Shown one piece after another: positions 39,687-48,251 of a stretch of DNA of 64,000 bases (the first letter of the stretch is position 1; each line of letters opens with the position of its first letter). Source of the DNA: Cladopsammia gracilis (Eukaryota; Cnidaria; Anthozoa; Scleractinia; Dendrophylliidae). The DNA is taken from the NCBI GenBank assembly GCA_022457155.1, contig JAJGOT010000294.1:640001-704000 (forward strand). Direction: 5' to 3'. The position numbers and the translations under genes are program-made. A model generated the notes under the pieces. It searched no databases and was not told the origin of the DNA. It saw only the letters and a list, made by a program, of their open reading frames with translations.

Positions 39687-41516
39687 ATGGGAATTTTTAA
39701 TAATATCAGAAGATACAGTAATTTCGATATATCGGAATATATAAAAAATTTTAATCAACAAGTGCATGCTCATACCGGTTTGAAATTAGATGTCAATAAC
39801 AATTACGATATTCAACAAAAACGTCTTGTAAATGTTGGTGAAGGAGTGGGAAATGATGATGTGATAACAAAACATCAGATGGACGTGCAACTACGTAGGA
39901 AACCAGATCGGACAGATGTTATTCTTGTTGATGGATCGACTCATATGACTGGTGATTTAGATCTTCGAGGAAATAGATTGATTCTTCCCGGAGAGATCGA
40001 TATGAACAGAAAACTAATCGTAAACATGGACACGGATGAAGATAACGATTTATGTGCTGTCAATATGATAACTCTGAAAAAATTTCATCCCAACGCTCCT
40101 GAACCTACACATGAGGTTGTGAAAAATATCGATCTAAAGCAACGTTTCAATGTTATCCATTCGAAACAACAATCATATCACGATTTAGGAGCAAATTATA
40201 ACAATCTTGTCTCTTACAACGATGTCAAAAATATTTTCTTATCTCGTAAAGAGACGTTTCCGATGGAGACTAGTTTGGATATGGGTAACAATACGGTTTA
40301 CAATGTAAAGGACCCGACGGTCGCCGACCAAGGAGCAAATAAAAGATACGTGGATCATATAATTTCCGGTAAATTGAGTAATCCGTCCGGTGAAGATTTA
40401 GATATGTCAAACCATAAGATTACCAATCTCGGTGATCCGCAAAACAGTTCCGATGCATGTAATAAATCTTATGTGGATGGTAGTGATAGAAAACTCAATC
40501 TCATGATAGGGGATGTGGTAGTTCATACGAATGAGGTAGAAGAAAAGCTCAAAAAATATGTTGACGAATCACATATCAGCAGCTCGTCAGCGCTTTCAGC
40601 GCTGAAAGATGAGTTCCGGTACATAATGGAAAATGTTGACGAAAGCTCATCCGAGCATGATATAACCGTCACCGGTATAGTCGATCTGGTAGAGTCACCA
40701 CATACACTAAACAGAAAAGTTTACAGTCTTTTATTACACAAGCATCCACTAAATAGCTACGCATCAAGAATCGGTTTTAATATGTATAAATTACCAGAGG
40801 GTGAATATACCGTTTGTATCGAATTTATTCCCCCTACGATGAGCGGTGTAAGCGTCGATGTTCAATCGACTTCTCTCAATATAAATAAACAATCGACAAA
40901 AAACTTTAGTAGCTACAGTCGAAGTATTGTAAACATGCATAAGTGGAAAATTTCACCGCCGGAATATATTAGGGTTGATCTAAAATGTAGCGGTTCGCCA
41001 ACATCAGCTTCACAAGCTCAAGCTTACCTTATAATTTACGGAATAAAAGGAAACCATTCAGATGTACCGGTAAGTGTTTACGATACTCCTTATATTTTGG
41101 AAGGTGGGAAAATGCTAATACAGACTACACTCGATATGAATAATCATGCAATTATCAATTCACCAAGTCTCAACAGTTGTGGTGTATTTATCAACGGTCT
41201 TTACAAGAAAACTACGAATAATATTTATGCTCTATTTTTAGGAGAGGTAGAAGAAGAAATGGTTCCGGAAAACTGTAAAATTGTAAAATGTTGTATTAAG
41301 ATCCTCGATACGCTTGAAACATACCCTCCTATTTTTGTGTTTATAAACAATGTAATAGGAAGAGGAGAGGGTGGTAAGAAGCAGGTCTGTCACCTGGATA
41401 GAGATATTATTTTGACTGAGTGTGATACATTTCGGGTGAGAGTACAAAGTGATCAAGGCGATATACCATCAATCAATAAATGTTTGGTAAATCTTCTACT
41501 TGAACCGATCTCTTAA
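39687..41516 (+). CDS. Fibre-like protein with phage tail-fibre-type repeats
   Basis: 609 residues. Several repeats of the form LDMxxNxIxNLxDPxxxxDAxNKxYVD occur at about residues 34-67, 91-127, 197-223 and 238-264, with a partial copy near 475-490. They match the trimerising shaft repeats known from phage tail fibres. A coiled-coil stretch (about 270-315) follows, then a C-terminal region rich in beta strands (about 330-609) that could be the receptor-binding head. In a Polinton virion this is the candidate host-attachment spike on the penton. Lies just after the packaging ATPase. No signal peptide. Confidence 0.7.
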   Translation: MGIFNNIRRYSNFDISEYIKNFNQQVHAHTGLKLDVNNNYDIQQKRLVNVGEGVGNDDVITKHQMDVQLRRKPDRTDVILVDGSTHMTGDLDLRGNRLILPGEIDMNRKLIVNMDTDEDNDLCAVNMITLKKFHPNAPEPTHEVVKNIDLKQRFNVIHSKQQSYHDLGANYNNLVSYNDVKNIFLSRKETFPMETSLDMGNNTVYNVKDPTVADQGANKRYVDHIISGKLSNPSGEDLDMSNHKITNLGDPQNSSDACNKSYVDGSDRKLNLMIGDVVVHTNEVEEKLKKYVDESHISSSSALSALKDEFRYIMENVDESSSEHDITVTGIVDLVESPHTLNRKVYSLLLHKHPLNSYASRIGFNMYKLPEGEYTVCIEFIPPTMSGVSVDVQSTSLNINKQSTKNFSSYSRSIVNMHKWKISPPEYIRVDLKCSGSPTSASQAQAYLIIYGIKGNHSDVPVSVYDTPYILEGGKMLIQTTLDMNNHAIINSPSLNSCGVFINGLYKKTTNNIYALFLGEVEEEMVPENCKIVKCCIKILDTLETYPPIFVFINNVIGRGEGGKKQVCHLDRDIILTECDTFRVRVQSDQGDIPSINKCLVNLLLEPIS

Positions 41517-41529
41517 GTTTCTCATAAAA

Positions 41530-41558
41530 AATTTATTATACGCTACGTATAATAAATT
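41530..41558. terminator. Bidirectional gene-end stem-loop
   Basis: Perfect 13-bp stem AATTTATTATACG / CGTATAATAAATT with loop CTA. It lies 13 nt after the plus-strand stop at 41516 and 17 nt after the minus-strand stop at 41576, so it sits exactly between two converging genes. Confidence 0.65.
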
Positions 41559-41575
41559 AGACGATCTTTCACACA

Positions 41576-41704
41576 CTAGATCTGTTCAAGTGCTTCTACA
41601 ACCTCTCTAGCGATCTCTCGAGATTCCTTGAGCCATTGAGGAGATAAATCTTGAAAGATATGTTCATTTATAAAAGAGACAAGAAAGAAAACGCTTGCAA
41701 TCAT
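41576..41704 (-). CDS. Possible 42-residue small membrane-type protein
   Basis: ATG at 41704, TAG at 41576-41578. The first 17 residues are hydrophobic (MIASVFFLVSFINEHIF), the rest is an acidic amphipathic helix. It is flanked by a stem-loop at its 3' end, like the larger genes. Too short to assign; could be chance. Confidence 0.35.
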   Translation of the reverse strand: MIASVFFLVSFINEHIFQDLSPQWLKESREIAREVVEALEQI

Positions 41705-41740
41705 TTTATGTTTAAAATTTTATTATTATAATTTTAAAAT

Positions 41741-42232
41741 ATGAAACATAAGCGAGATATTTTCACGTTCAATCATATCGATACATCGATTGATGAGGAG
41801 AAACTGTTGGAGATCAAGGCTCTTTACAGATTTTACCATAAGAAGTGGTGGTGTTATAAAAAGACTTATAGACGGTTCAAGCGGATGAATCTATTCTGTA
41901 AACTGAGTAGTTCATTTCTTATTGCGAGCGGAACAATAGCAGGTGGAGTTACGCTAAACCCGGTTACGCTAGGAGTTATTGCTGGTGCGGGATTGTTATT
42001 GAAAACATACGCTGATTACAAGAATTATAATCGAAGGATCGAAATGAGTAAACACGCATATACAACGTATCAGAAAGTATTGATTGACTTACGTTCTTGT
42101 ATGCGGGGAAAACATTTCGATCACGATTCGTTTGTGGATGAGATGAGATTAATCGATGATATGATTAGCGATCTTTGTACGCTTTCTAATGACAGGATTG
42201 AAGAGAAATATGAGAGAATATTCATAACGTGA
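41741..42232 (+). CDS. Small membrane protein with two hydrophobic segments
   Basis: 163 residues. A basic N-terminal helix (YRFYHKKWWCYKKTYRRFKRM) precedes two adjacent hydrophobic stretches (about 52-70 and 73-92: SSSFLIASGTIAGGV and VTLGVIAGAGLLL). A helical C-terminal domain then contains SKHAYTTYQKVLIDLRSCMRG and ends FDHDSFVDEMRLIDDMI. I recognise similar proteins in other cnidarian Polintons but know no function. The overall shape (two TM helices followed by a helical domain) resembles SLATT-type proteins. ATG at 41741 in an AT-rich context. Confidence 0.65.
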   Translation: MKHKRDIFTFNHIDTSIDEEKLLEIKALYRFYHKKWWCYKKTYRRFKRMNLFCKLSSSFLIASGTIAGGVTLNPVTLGVIAGAGLLLKTYADYKNYNRRIEMSKHAYTTYQKVLIDLRSCMRGKHFDHDSFVDEMRLIDDMISDLCTLSNDRIEEKYERIFIT

Positions 42233-42460
42233 AATCATACAGAGGGGTTTGTAAAGTGCACTTTACAATTTCATAACATATTCATAACGTGAAATCATAC
42301 AAAATAGACTGTATGAGTAATCATACAAAGGGATTTGTAAAGTGCACTTTACAGTTTCAACCAATCAGGGTTTGTAAAATACACCCTTCAGTAATCAGTG
42401 ATTTATAACACGTATGTTAATTCTACACGTTTTACCTCATTGAACACGTATGTTAATTCT
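42222..42460. repeat. Repeat and palindrome cluster between converging genes
   Basis: TTCATAACGTGAAATCATAC occurs at 42221-42240 and 42281-42300. The perfect 18-bp palindrome TGTAAAGTGCACTTTACA occurs at 42250-42267 and 42336-42353. AACACGTATGTTAATTCTA occurs twice near 42408-42460. This could be a transcription end zone or a protein-binding control region. Confidence 0.75.
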
Positions 42461-42501
42461 ATTGTTTAATTTTCCTAAGAACGTGCTGATACACACAAAC
42501 G

Positions 42502-42530
42502 ATTTCAAGTCGTGAAACGCGACTTGAAAT
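42502..42530 (-). terminator. 3' stem-loop after 42545-43213 gene
   Basis: Perfect 11-bp stem ATTTCAAGTCG / CGACTTGAAAT, loop TGAAACG, 14 nt after the stop codon. Confidence 0.65.
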
Positions 42531-42544
42531 TGATTTATTTTAGT

Positions 42545-43213
42545 TTAATCTTCTTCGCTTTCTTGAATTGTTAACAACAACTGTCGCTGTTTTAGCGGTT
42601 TAACATATGCTTCATGAACTTTCATCTGTATCGAAACGACACTGTCACTTATGTAAATGCTTTCGATTAACAAAGCTAATTTGACTTTACAATATTGGTT
42701 AAGATAATCGAGCGGATCAGGTTTCTCGTTTCCTTTCGCTGTGAATAGCGATAAAATCTTATCTGACTTTTCCGAATACATGAGTTTAGCATATAATACT
42801 GGTGCACTTGCTTCATGTTTCTTACCTTTCTTGAAATATAATAATGGACTTAATTTATCCGCTATTTCCGGACCATACGCGTCTTCTAATTGTTCAAGAC
42901 AGATATCCTCGAGAAATGATAAACACTTATAAAACTCTTTTTCTTCTGCTGTCGGTTCTTTCTCTTTACTCCATAAACAAACTGGAATAGAGTAACCGAC
43001 TACCTCGTTAGTTACTTTATCCTTTCTTTCATTCACTCCAAAACTGAAGAGAAATGGTGATTCGATCACTAGCGGTCCTTTCTTGTTATTAGGATAATTG
43101 GTTTCAATCTTAATCCTTTGATATTCTGAATCGGTGTTTTTCACCGTGTATGTTACAGCTTCGTGGAAAGTAATATTTTCTTTGCAGAGATTTGAAAGAC
43201 TTGTCAGTTGCAT
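42545..43213 (-). CDS. Putative ssDNA-binding protein (DUF2738 / ASFV CP312R-like)
   Basis: 222 residues, acidic C-terminus (QESEED). The segment LVIESPFLFSFGVNERKD...VGYSIPVCLWSKEKEPTAEEKEFY and the later LYAKLMYS resemble a family found in large DNA viruses and annotated as DUF2738, with proposed single-stranded DNA binding. An acidic tail is also usual for replication SSBs. It is the first of three minus-strand genes by the right TIR, well separated from the virion genes, consistent with an early/replication role. Family call is by remembered pattern, moderate certainty. Confidence 0.5.
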   Translation of the reverse strand: MQLTSLSNLCKENITFHEAVTYTVKNTDSEYQRIKIETNYPNNKKGPLVIESPFLFSFGVNERKDKVTNEVVGYSIPVCLWSKEKEPTAEEKEFYKCLSFLEDICLEQLEDAYGPEIADKLSPLLYFKKGKKHEASAPVLYAKLMYSEKSDKILSLFTAKGNEKPDPLDYLNQYCKVKLALLIESIYISDSVVSIQMKVHEAYVKPLKQRQLLLTIQESEED

Positions 43214-43250
43214 GTTTGTTATATAGTATATTTATTTCTTTAAGACAATT

Positions 43251-43277
43251 TTTCAACTCGCGTTTCACGAGTTGAAA
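43251..43277 (-). terminator. 3' stem-loop after 43293-43838 gene
   Basis: Perfect 10-bp stem TTTCAACTCG / CGAGTTGAAA, loop CGTTTCA, 15 nt after the stop codon. Compared with the 42502 hairpin, the stem differs by paired changes and the loop is its reverse complement. Confidence 0.65.
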
Positions 43278-43292
43278 TTATAATTACGGTTT

Positions 43293-43838
43293 TTAATCTT
43301 CGCTTCCGCTTAATTCAATTTCTTCAATATCATCAAATTTCTCTAACCGCTTTCGTATCTCTTCTATACATTCCTTACATTTGGTTTTTATTTTACCATG
43401 ATTACAGAGGGCTTTTCCACCACATTCAACACAATATCGTTTGTTTTTCCCATGTTTACAGATTCCCTTTCCTCCACATTCTTTGCAGTAATATTTGTTA
43501 TTACCATGTAAACAGATACCATTTCCTCCACATTCCCTACAATAGTATTTGATGTTCCAATGGATACAGATACCATTTCCTCCACATTCTTTACAAGTAT
43601 ACTCTTGTCTACCGTGTTCACAAATCCTTGCTCCTGAACACTCTTTACAACTGTATTTATTTCTTCCGTGAAGACAATGTAAAACTTTACGCTTTGGTGA
43701 TTTCACAGGCTCTTGTCTTTCAACAGCATCTAACGCATCAATTAATTCAGCTTTCCGCATTAGATAATATCCCTTGATTTTCATCTCTTTTGCTAAAAAT
43801 TGCAATTCTTTGAGTGTGCTTTTCGAGTGCTTTTCCAT
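43293..43838 (-). CDS. SAP-like domain plus six C-x-H / C-x2-C zinc repeats
   Basis: 181 residues. Residues 1-38 form a SAP-like motif (LKELQFLAKEMKIKGYYLMRKAELIDAL) clearly related to the N-terminus of this element's PolB. Residues 55-155 hold six tandem units C-x-H-x6-C-x2-C, mostly followed by GG (for example CKHGKNKRYCVECGG), each able to bind zinc through CHCC. Such repeats occur in algal proteins and giant viruses, function unknown. The tail is acidic. A DNA-binding or regulatory role is likely from the SAP motif and basic repeats. Confidence 0.75.
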   Translation of the reverse strand: MEKHSKSTLKELQFLAKEMKIKGYYLMRKAELIDALDAVERQEPVKSPKRKVLHCLHGRNKYSCKECSGARICEHGRQEYTCKECGGNGICIHWNIKYYCRECGGNGICLHGNNKYYCKECGGKGICKHGKNKRYCVECGGKALCNHGKIKTKCKECIEEIRKRLEKFDDIEEIELSGSED

Positions 43839-43875
43839 TGCTTTTATTTAGTATATTTTATTTCTTTAATTCCAT

Positions 43876-43902
43876 TTTCATCTCTAGTTTTTAGAGATGA
43901 AA
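43876..43902 (-). terminator. 3' stem-loop after 43913-44095 gene
   Basis: Perfect 11-bp stem TTTCATCTCTA / TAGAGATGAAA, loop GTTTT, 10 nt after the stop codon. Confidence 0.65.
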
Positions 43903-43912
43903 TTATATATGT

Positions 43913-44095
43913 TCATTTAGCATCTTTCAGAACAAGAAACTTGACCAAATCCTTTGGATTCAAACGTTTCACCTGTTCTATATCTATATCTATCACTCCA
44001 AAATTATTCTTTTTCTCATAATTATACATATATTGTATGCTATTATCAATCTTCGAAGTGCTTTGAGTAAAAACTCCTTTCCTTCCTCTTCCCAT
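43913..44095 (-). CDS. 60-residue protein, unrecognised
   Basis: Basic N-terminus (MGRGRKG), then a mixed segment and a helix (VKRLNPKDLVKFLVLKDAK). The start ATG is preceded on the minus strand by GTATAATAAAAAAAGCA, and the gene ends 10 nt before a stem-loop of the common type, which supports it being a real gene. Nearest gene to the right TIR. Confidence 0.5.
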   Translation of the reverse strand: MGRGRKGVFTQSTSKIDNSIQYMYNYEKKNNFGVIDIDIEQVKRLNPKDLVKFLVLKDAK

Positions 44096-44099
44096 TGCT

Positions 44100-44432
44100 T
44101 TTTTTATTATACACTTTTTATTTCTTTAATTCCATTTTTTACATATAAAAATTCCTCACTCCAACTCACTAACATTGCTTGAGTGGTATCTCTTTGAGGT
44201 AGTCTCTTTAGGTAGTGGCGATTTTTTTTCTTCCATGGAACTCGTCAGCGTTGCTTGAGTGGTATCTCTTTGGGATAGTCTCTGTTCACACGTTCGTATG
44301 TGTGCTTCTTTACTTCCTCAAAAATGTGAAATAACATCACCCTCTTTAACTGTAAATGTCTAGTTATATTATGTTACGAAATGGAGTAACATAATAAAGT
44401 CTTGTTAAGCGATAACTCAGGATCGCTTGTTT
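44100..44432. other. Right subterminal region of the Polinton: repeats and stem-loops, no gene
   Basis: A 37-bp direct repeat built on GTTGCTTGAGTGGTATCTCT occurs at about 44175 and 44252. An 11-bp stem TATTATGTTAC / GTAACATAATA lies at 44367-44396, and a 7-bp stem AAGCGAT / ATCGCTT at 44407-44428 next to the TIR. Likely upstream control region of the right gene block. Confidence 0.55.
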
Positions 44433-44823
44433 GTTTGAATAAGGTTGAAACTGGATTGGATACACTTCCATATGGTTATACCAAATTATTGCGTTTTATT
44501 GATCTGGAAAATGGCTCGTGAGGATGTGTGTTTTTTGGAAAGTGGCTCATGAGGGGATGTGTGTGTTTTTTTGGAAAGTGAGCTCGCGAGTTGTGAATTA
44601 TCTGGAAAGTGAGCCAGATTTTTCTCAAAAATGGGTAAGATGGTTACCCACTGGGTTTTTACCGAGGAGAATTTCCAAAATACACTAAATTAACGACAAT
44701 TTTGGAAATTTAACGAGGATTTTTTGAAAATATCTTGAAAGATTTAACGAGGAAATGAAACGGATAAAATTCGATACTTTTATGGGTGATGTGAAGTGAG
44801 CTAAGGTGCCTCTTATTACTACT
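44433..44823 (-). repeat. Polinton right terminal inverted repeat (391 bp)
   Basis: Exact inverted copy of the left repeat. The inner part (44433-44521) therefore carries an orphan copy of the last PolB codons. Confidence 0.97.
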
Positions 44824-44829
44824 AACGAC
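44824..44829 (+). other. Right target-site duplication AACGAC
   Basis: Matches 27044-27049 exactly. Confidence 0.95.
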
Positions 44830-46047
44830 GGACAACCTTTGCCTGTATCTCCGGCAGATCAGAAAAAGGTTTTGAAAAATACTGCGGTCAGGAATCCCGC
44901 ATGTTTGATTACTTTAGTACAAATTTTATAATTTGAGAAATTGGGGCGCTAAGTTTCATGATGTCACTTTCCGGGAAACTTGATAAAGAGTGTACAGCTA
45001 TTATGCTGGAGATTCAAATATTTCAAACCGGATGTAATGGAGATACTGCCTAGCTCCGAGAAACACATTACACTTACACGCGGAATAAACTCTGAGGAGC
45101 TATTAAAAAACAATTGCAAGATCCCACTATTTCAATATATGACTATCGCATAAGACTTGGATCTTAATAGAATATTTTACGAAATTTTACTGCGGTCGTG
45201 ACCCCGGGGGTCGTCAAGAAGACACTGTCAACACTATATTTTGAGGTTTAAAGCAGACCCATTTAATCTCTAATAGTTATTAAACACATGATACCGGAAA
45301 TAGAAAGCTCTCGACTTTCGAATAAAAAAAGACAGAACTACTATATATTCGCAAATAACCCATTCATGTATAACATTAACTTATGCAGCCATTTCTTTTT
45401 CAACTCTCCACAAAAGAAAAATCAATGTCCGCTTCACTTTCCAAAACATTTCATATCGCGTGAAATATTTCCTTTAACAAGCATTGACAACTAAGCGGAA
45501 AACAGATATTTCAGCCCACCCACATCTGACGTCTGAGTTATCAAAAGTTTCTCTGGCTTTTGTTGATAATTTTGTCCGATGGATTATGAATGTTCTGCGA
45601 TACTTGTTATCTTTGTGGAATGTCCGGTTTCCGGAAGATTATAAAGAACAGGAAAGAGCGAATCTCAAAACTGTCTTAAAAATGAAATTAAGGTTGGAAA
45701 AATATATATTTGCTCAATTCTTTCTTTGACGAATAGAGGAATTCTAAGGATATGCACTTTTTTGTCTTGACTTCCTGACTGAATTTAAGTCTTAAAATAG
45801 CAATGAATATGCGTGAACGGAATCTGATCGATCAATGACAGACATTGTAGCGACCATAGGTCATGGATCAGTTCTTTTCTTCTTTAAAATCTCCGTAAAA
45901 TTCTTAGATGTTTATATCTTATATATATAAAGATCTACAAACGCGGATAAGCGTAAACATTAATCCGATGCGTTGTGGCACACAAAAAAAAATTTAAATT
46001 GGATGATCGCACAGGCAGACCAATCGTGATGTGAGTGACTCGAAGCC
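44830..46047. other. Gap between the two large elements, no gene seen
   Basis: AT-rich host or old repeat DNA with only short open frames lacking coding features. Confidence 0.45.
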
Positions 46048-46055
46048 AGTACACG
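46048..46055 (+). other. Left target-site duplication CAGTACAC of second transposon
   Basis: Repeated at 51787-51794, immediately outside the inverted repeats. Confidence 0.85.
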
Positions 46056-46451
46056 GTTCATGCTCCATATAGCAAGTCACCGGTGACGTCAAAGCCAGAC
46101 AACGCCGTTAGCGCATCTCTTCATCGGATCATTTTGGATCGTTTGGATCTTTTAGATCGATCGGTAGATCGCTGGATCGATGGATCACTAGATCGATAGA
46201 TCAGTAGATCGATAGATCAGTAGATCGATAGATCGGTGGATCGATGGATCAATAGATCGATAGATCAGTCGATCGATCGGTAGATCGCTGGATCGATGGA
46301 TCAATAGATCGATAGATCAGTAGATCGATAGATCGGTAGATCGCTGGATCGATGGATCAATAGATCAATGGATCGCTGGAGCGGGGAACTGGAAACTGGA
46401 GACCAAGGCAAACGAGAGGGCTCTGGGACGAGAATGCGAGTAAGCAAAGAT
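46056..46451 (+). repeat. Left TIR with GATCNNTN octamer array
   Basis: A unique outer part (46056-46133) is followed by about 30 tandem octamers of the type GATCGATA / GATCAGTA / GATCGGTG (46134-46378), then GGAGCGGGGAACTGGAAACT...GAATGCGAGTAAGCAAAGATG. The transposase ATG is at its inner edge. Confidence 0.9.
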
Positions 46452-47700
46452 GGCGTCCGCCGGCAGGATAGTCACAAAAATTAGCTTTTCAACAGCGTTG
46501 CTGCTTGTTTGTTTGGTCCCAAGCCTTATTTCTGTTAAGGTGGACGAAGAAACCAAAGCGTTTATTCGCCTTGTCATCGAAAATTGTGATAGAGAAGAGG
46601 TTTGCGTTTCGACTGGCCCTGTTCATGCGATTCCACGTGGAACACGTATCAGGAATGCAGTCGGGTGTTCGCCCAGAGCATTTTTAGTGCAAGATATTTT
46701 GCTGTGGGATCCTTTGAGGTATTTTCCGGAACTAATCCTGCTCTGTCCGTCTTGCCATGAGAAAAATGTTGTAGAGCATTTGCACCCAATCCGCTGGCAG
46801 CAATGACTACGATCAGCCACGGCTCCTTTCGGGTCTGCGAAATGACGTGTTTCTTGTTGGCAGGGTCTACTTATGCAGAAATAAGCATCAAATCCTCAGT
46901 CACGATCAAGGTGTTTTATCTCAAGTGGAAGCTGATTTTCAAGCACCGTTTATTTTATTTCATAAGAGTGGAGTCACGCGAGAGTTGTGTAGATTTTTTA
47001 TCTCGCATATAAACGCTGGAATGACCATCGCAGATGTCCAAGTCCTATGGCAGCAAAGTCTATTTGACGAATATGGTCTAAGGAAGGTGTGTTTCCTTAA
47101 CGAAAAGACTGAGAGGTCAGAAAGTTTTCCGAAGTTTTTAGCCAAAGGTAACAAGGTTGGCGAGAAAGTTGCTTTGGCTTGTTACCTACATGAGTATTTT
47201 GAAAAAGAACAACTCTACCATGGGAGAATGTGTCAAATGACTGCTTATTCATTAAGTGCCGACCACACATTTAAAGTGTCCTCTAATATAGGCTTTTGGT
47301 GTGAAGGGAAGTGGATTAAGTTGTATGATAGTTTATTCATAGTCATGAATGAGATCAGAGTTGTATTATCGTGGAAACTCTGCAAGGGGACCGCGTTCCA
47401 TAAGGTTGAAGATCTTTTGATTAATTTAAAGGACAGGCTTAACTCTCAGGGTTGTATTATTCGTCATTTCTATGTTGATAACTGCTGTCAGTGGAGGCAA
47501 AAACTTAACTCTGTATTCAATGGTGTATCGATAAAGCTGGACCCTTTTCATGCCATTCAGAGAGTGACATCAAAAATACCAAAAAAGGGAGGAGATGGCC
47601 CACTGCGAAGACTGCGTGCACAAATTGTGCATGATTTTAAATTGATTTTGAGGGATCCAACAGATATTGGCTCTAAAAGAACCAAGCCAACTCCTACAAA
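46450..47700 (+). pseudogene. DDE transposase (DUF6729-type N-terminus), frameshifted and 3'-truncated
   Basis: The first segment (46450-46803) includes DILLWDPLRYFPELILLCPSC, a zinc-type module typical of the DUF6729 family, and stops at a TGA at 46804. The second segment continues in another frame (open from before 46813, with LRNDVFLVGRVYLC). It carries candidate catalytic Asp residues in SADHTFKVSSN and HFYVDNCCQW, followed by KLDPFHAIQRV. So a small indel near 46795 breaks the gene. At 47700 the frame reaches a possible donor (AAAG|GTATTA), but I find no downstream exon with the rest, including the expected third acidic residue. The copy is therefore probably non-autonomous for transposase. 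Confidence 0.75.
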
Positions 47701-47759
47701 GGTATTATTCTACTTGCAGTCATGTCATTTATTTTGTTCCTGTTTCATGTCACTATAAA

Positions 47760-48251
47760 TCAAAACAAATTAATATGTACAAATATGACCAGGTAATGGT
47801 AACTATAACAGAATTTCAATTTCATGATTACTTCTTTACTTCTTGGTTCGCTTTAAATAAACTTGAAAAACTTAACAACACATTTTCTCCAGCAGAATAG
47901 TAATTTAAAAACGGGTGACAGTAGTACAGTAACTGTTTCTAAAGAGACAATTTTTGACCCGGTTAGAAAGTCTGAGTTATAATCTGTCTGGCAGCAAATA
48001 GTCTATAAAAACAATATTAACATTTCTATTTGACTTTTTGGGAATTGCAACTTTTAACTGCAGTAATCTGCTAATGTGTACCAGTACTTCCAAAAATCTA
48101 CATACCTCAGCTCCCCACACAGAAGGCATTGAAATCTCCTGGGGTTGGCTCTTGGAGAACAGAAATTTACGGGGAGGGTGGTCTTGAAAAAAACCTTCCA
48201 TATGGGAAAGTATACAATGTATATTTTATGGAATTTAAAAACATGGACAGT
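47760..48251. other. Interior of transposon without gene
   Basis: Between the truncated transposase and the ATPase 3' end. AT-rich, with a purine-rich fragment near 48130-48215 related to the 10820 foldback. Confidence 0.4.

Larger units (their letters stand above)
27050..44823. mobile_element. Complete Polinton/Maverick (adintovirus-like) element, 17.8 kb
   Basis: The element is bounded by 391-bp terminal inverted repeats that are identical base for base. It begins AGTAGTAATAAG, ends CTTATTACTACT and is flanked by the direct repeat AACGAC (27044-27049 and 44824-44829). AG...CT ends and a 6-bp duplication are the Polinton signature. It encodes the full core set: protein-primed PolB, DDE integrase, adenain-like protease, packaging ATPase, double-jelly-roll major capsid and penton-like minor capsid. 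It also encodes PLA2, fibre-like, ssDNA-binding-like and small proteins. I see no premature stop in any core gene, provided three -1 frameshifts are counted as programmed. Identical TIRs and intact genes imply recent insertion, possibly an active virus-like element. Confidence 0.97.

Noticed and set aside
27050..44823. Free-living or retroviral provirus interpretation
   Set aside because: No reverse transcriptase, LTRs or primer site; TIRs, PolB and 6-bp duplication fit a Polinton.
46134..46378. CRISPR-like array in the GATC repeats
   Set aside because: Units are 8 bp without unique spacers, and the genome is animal.
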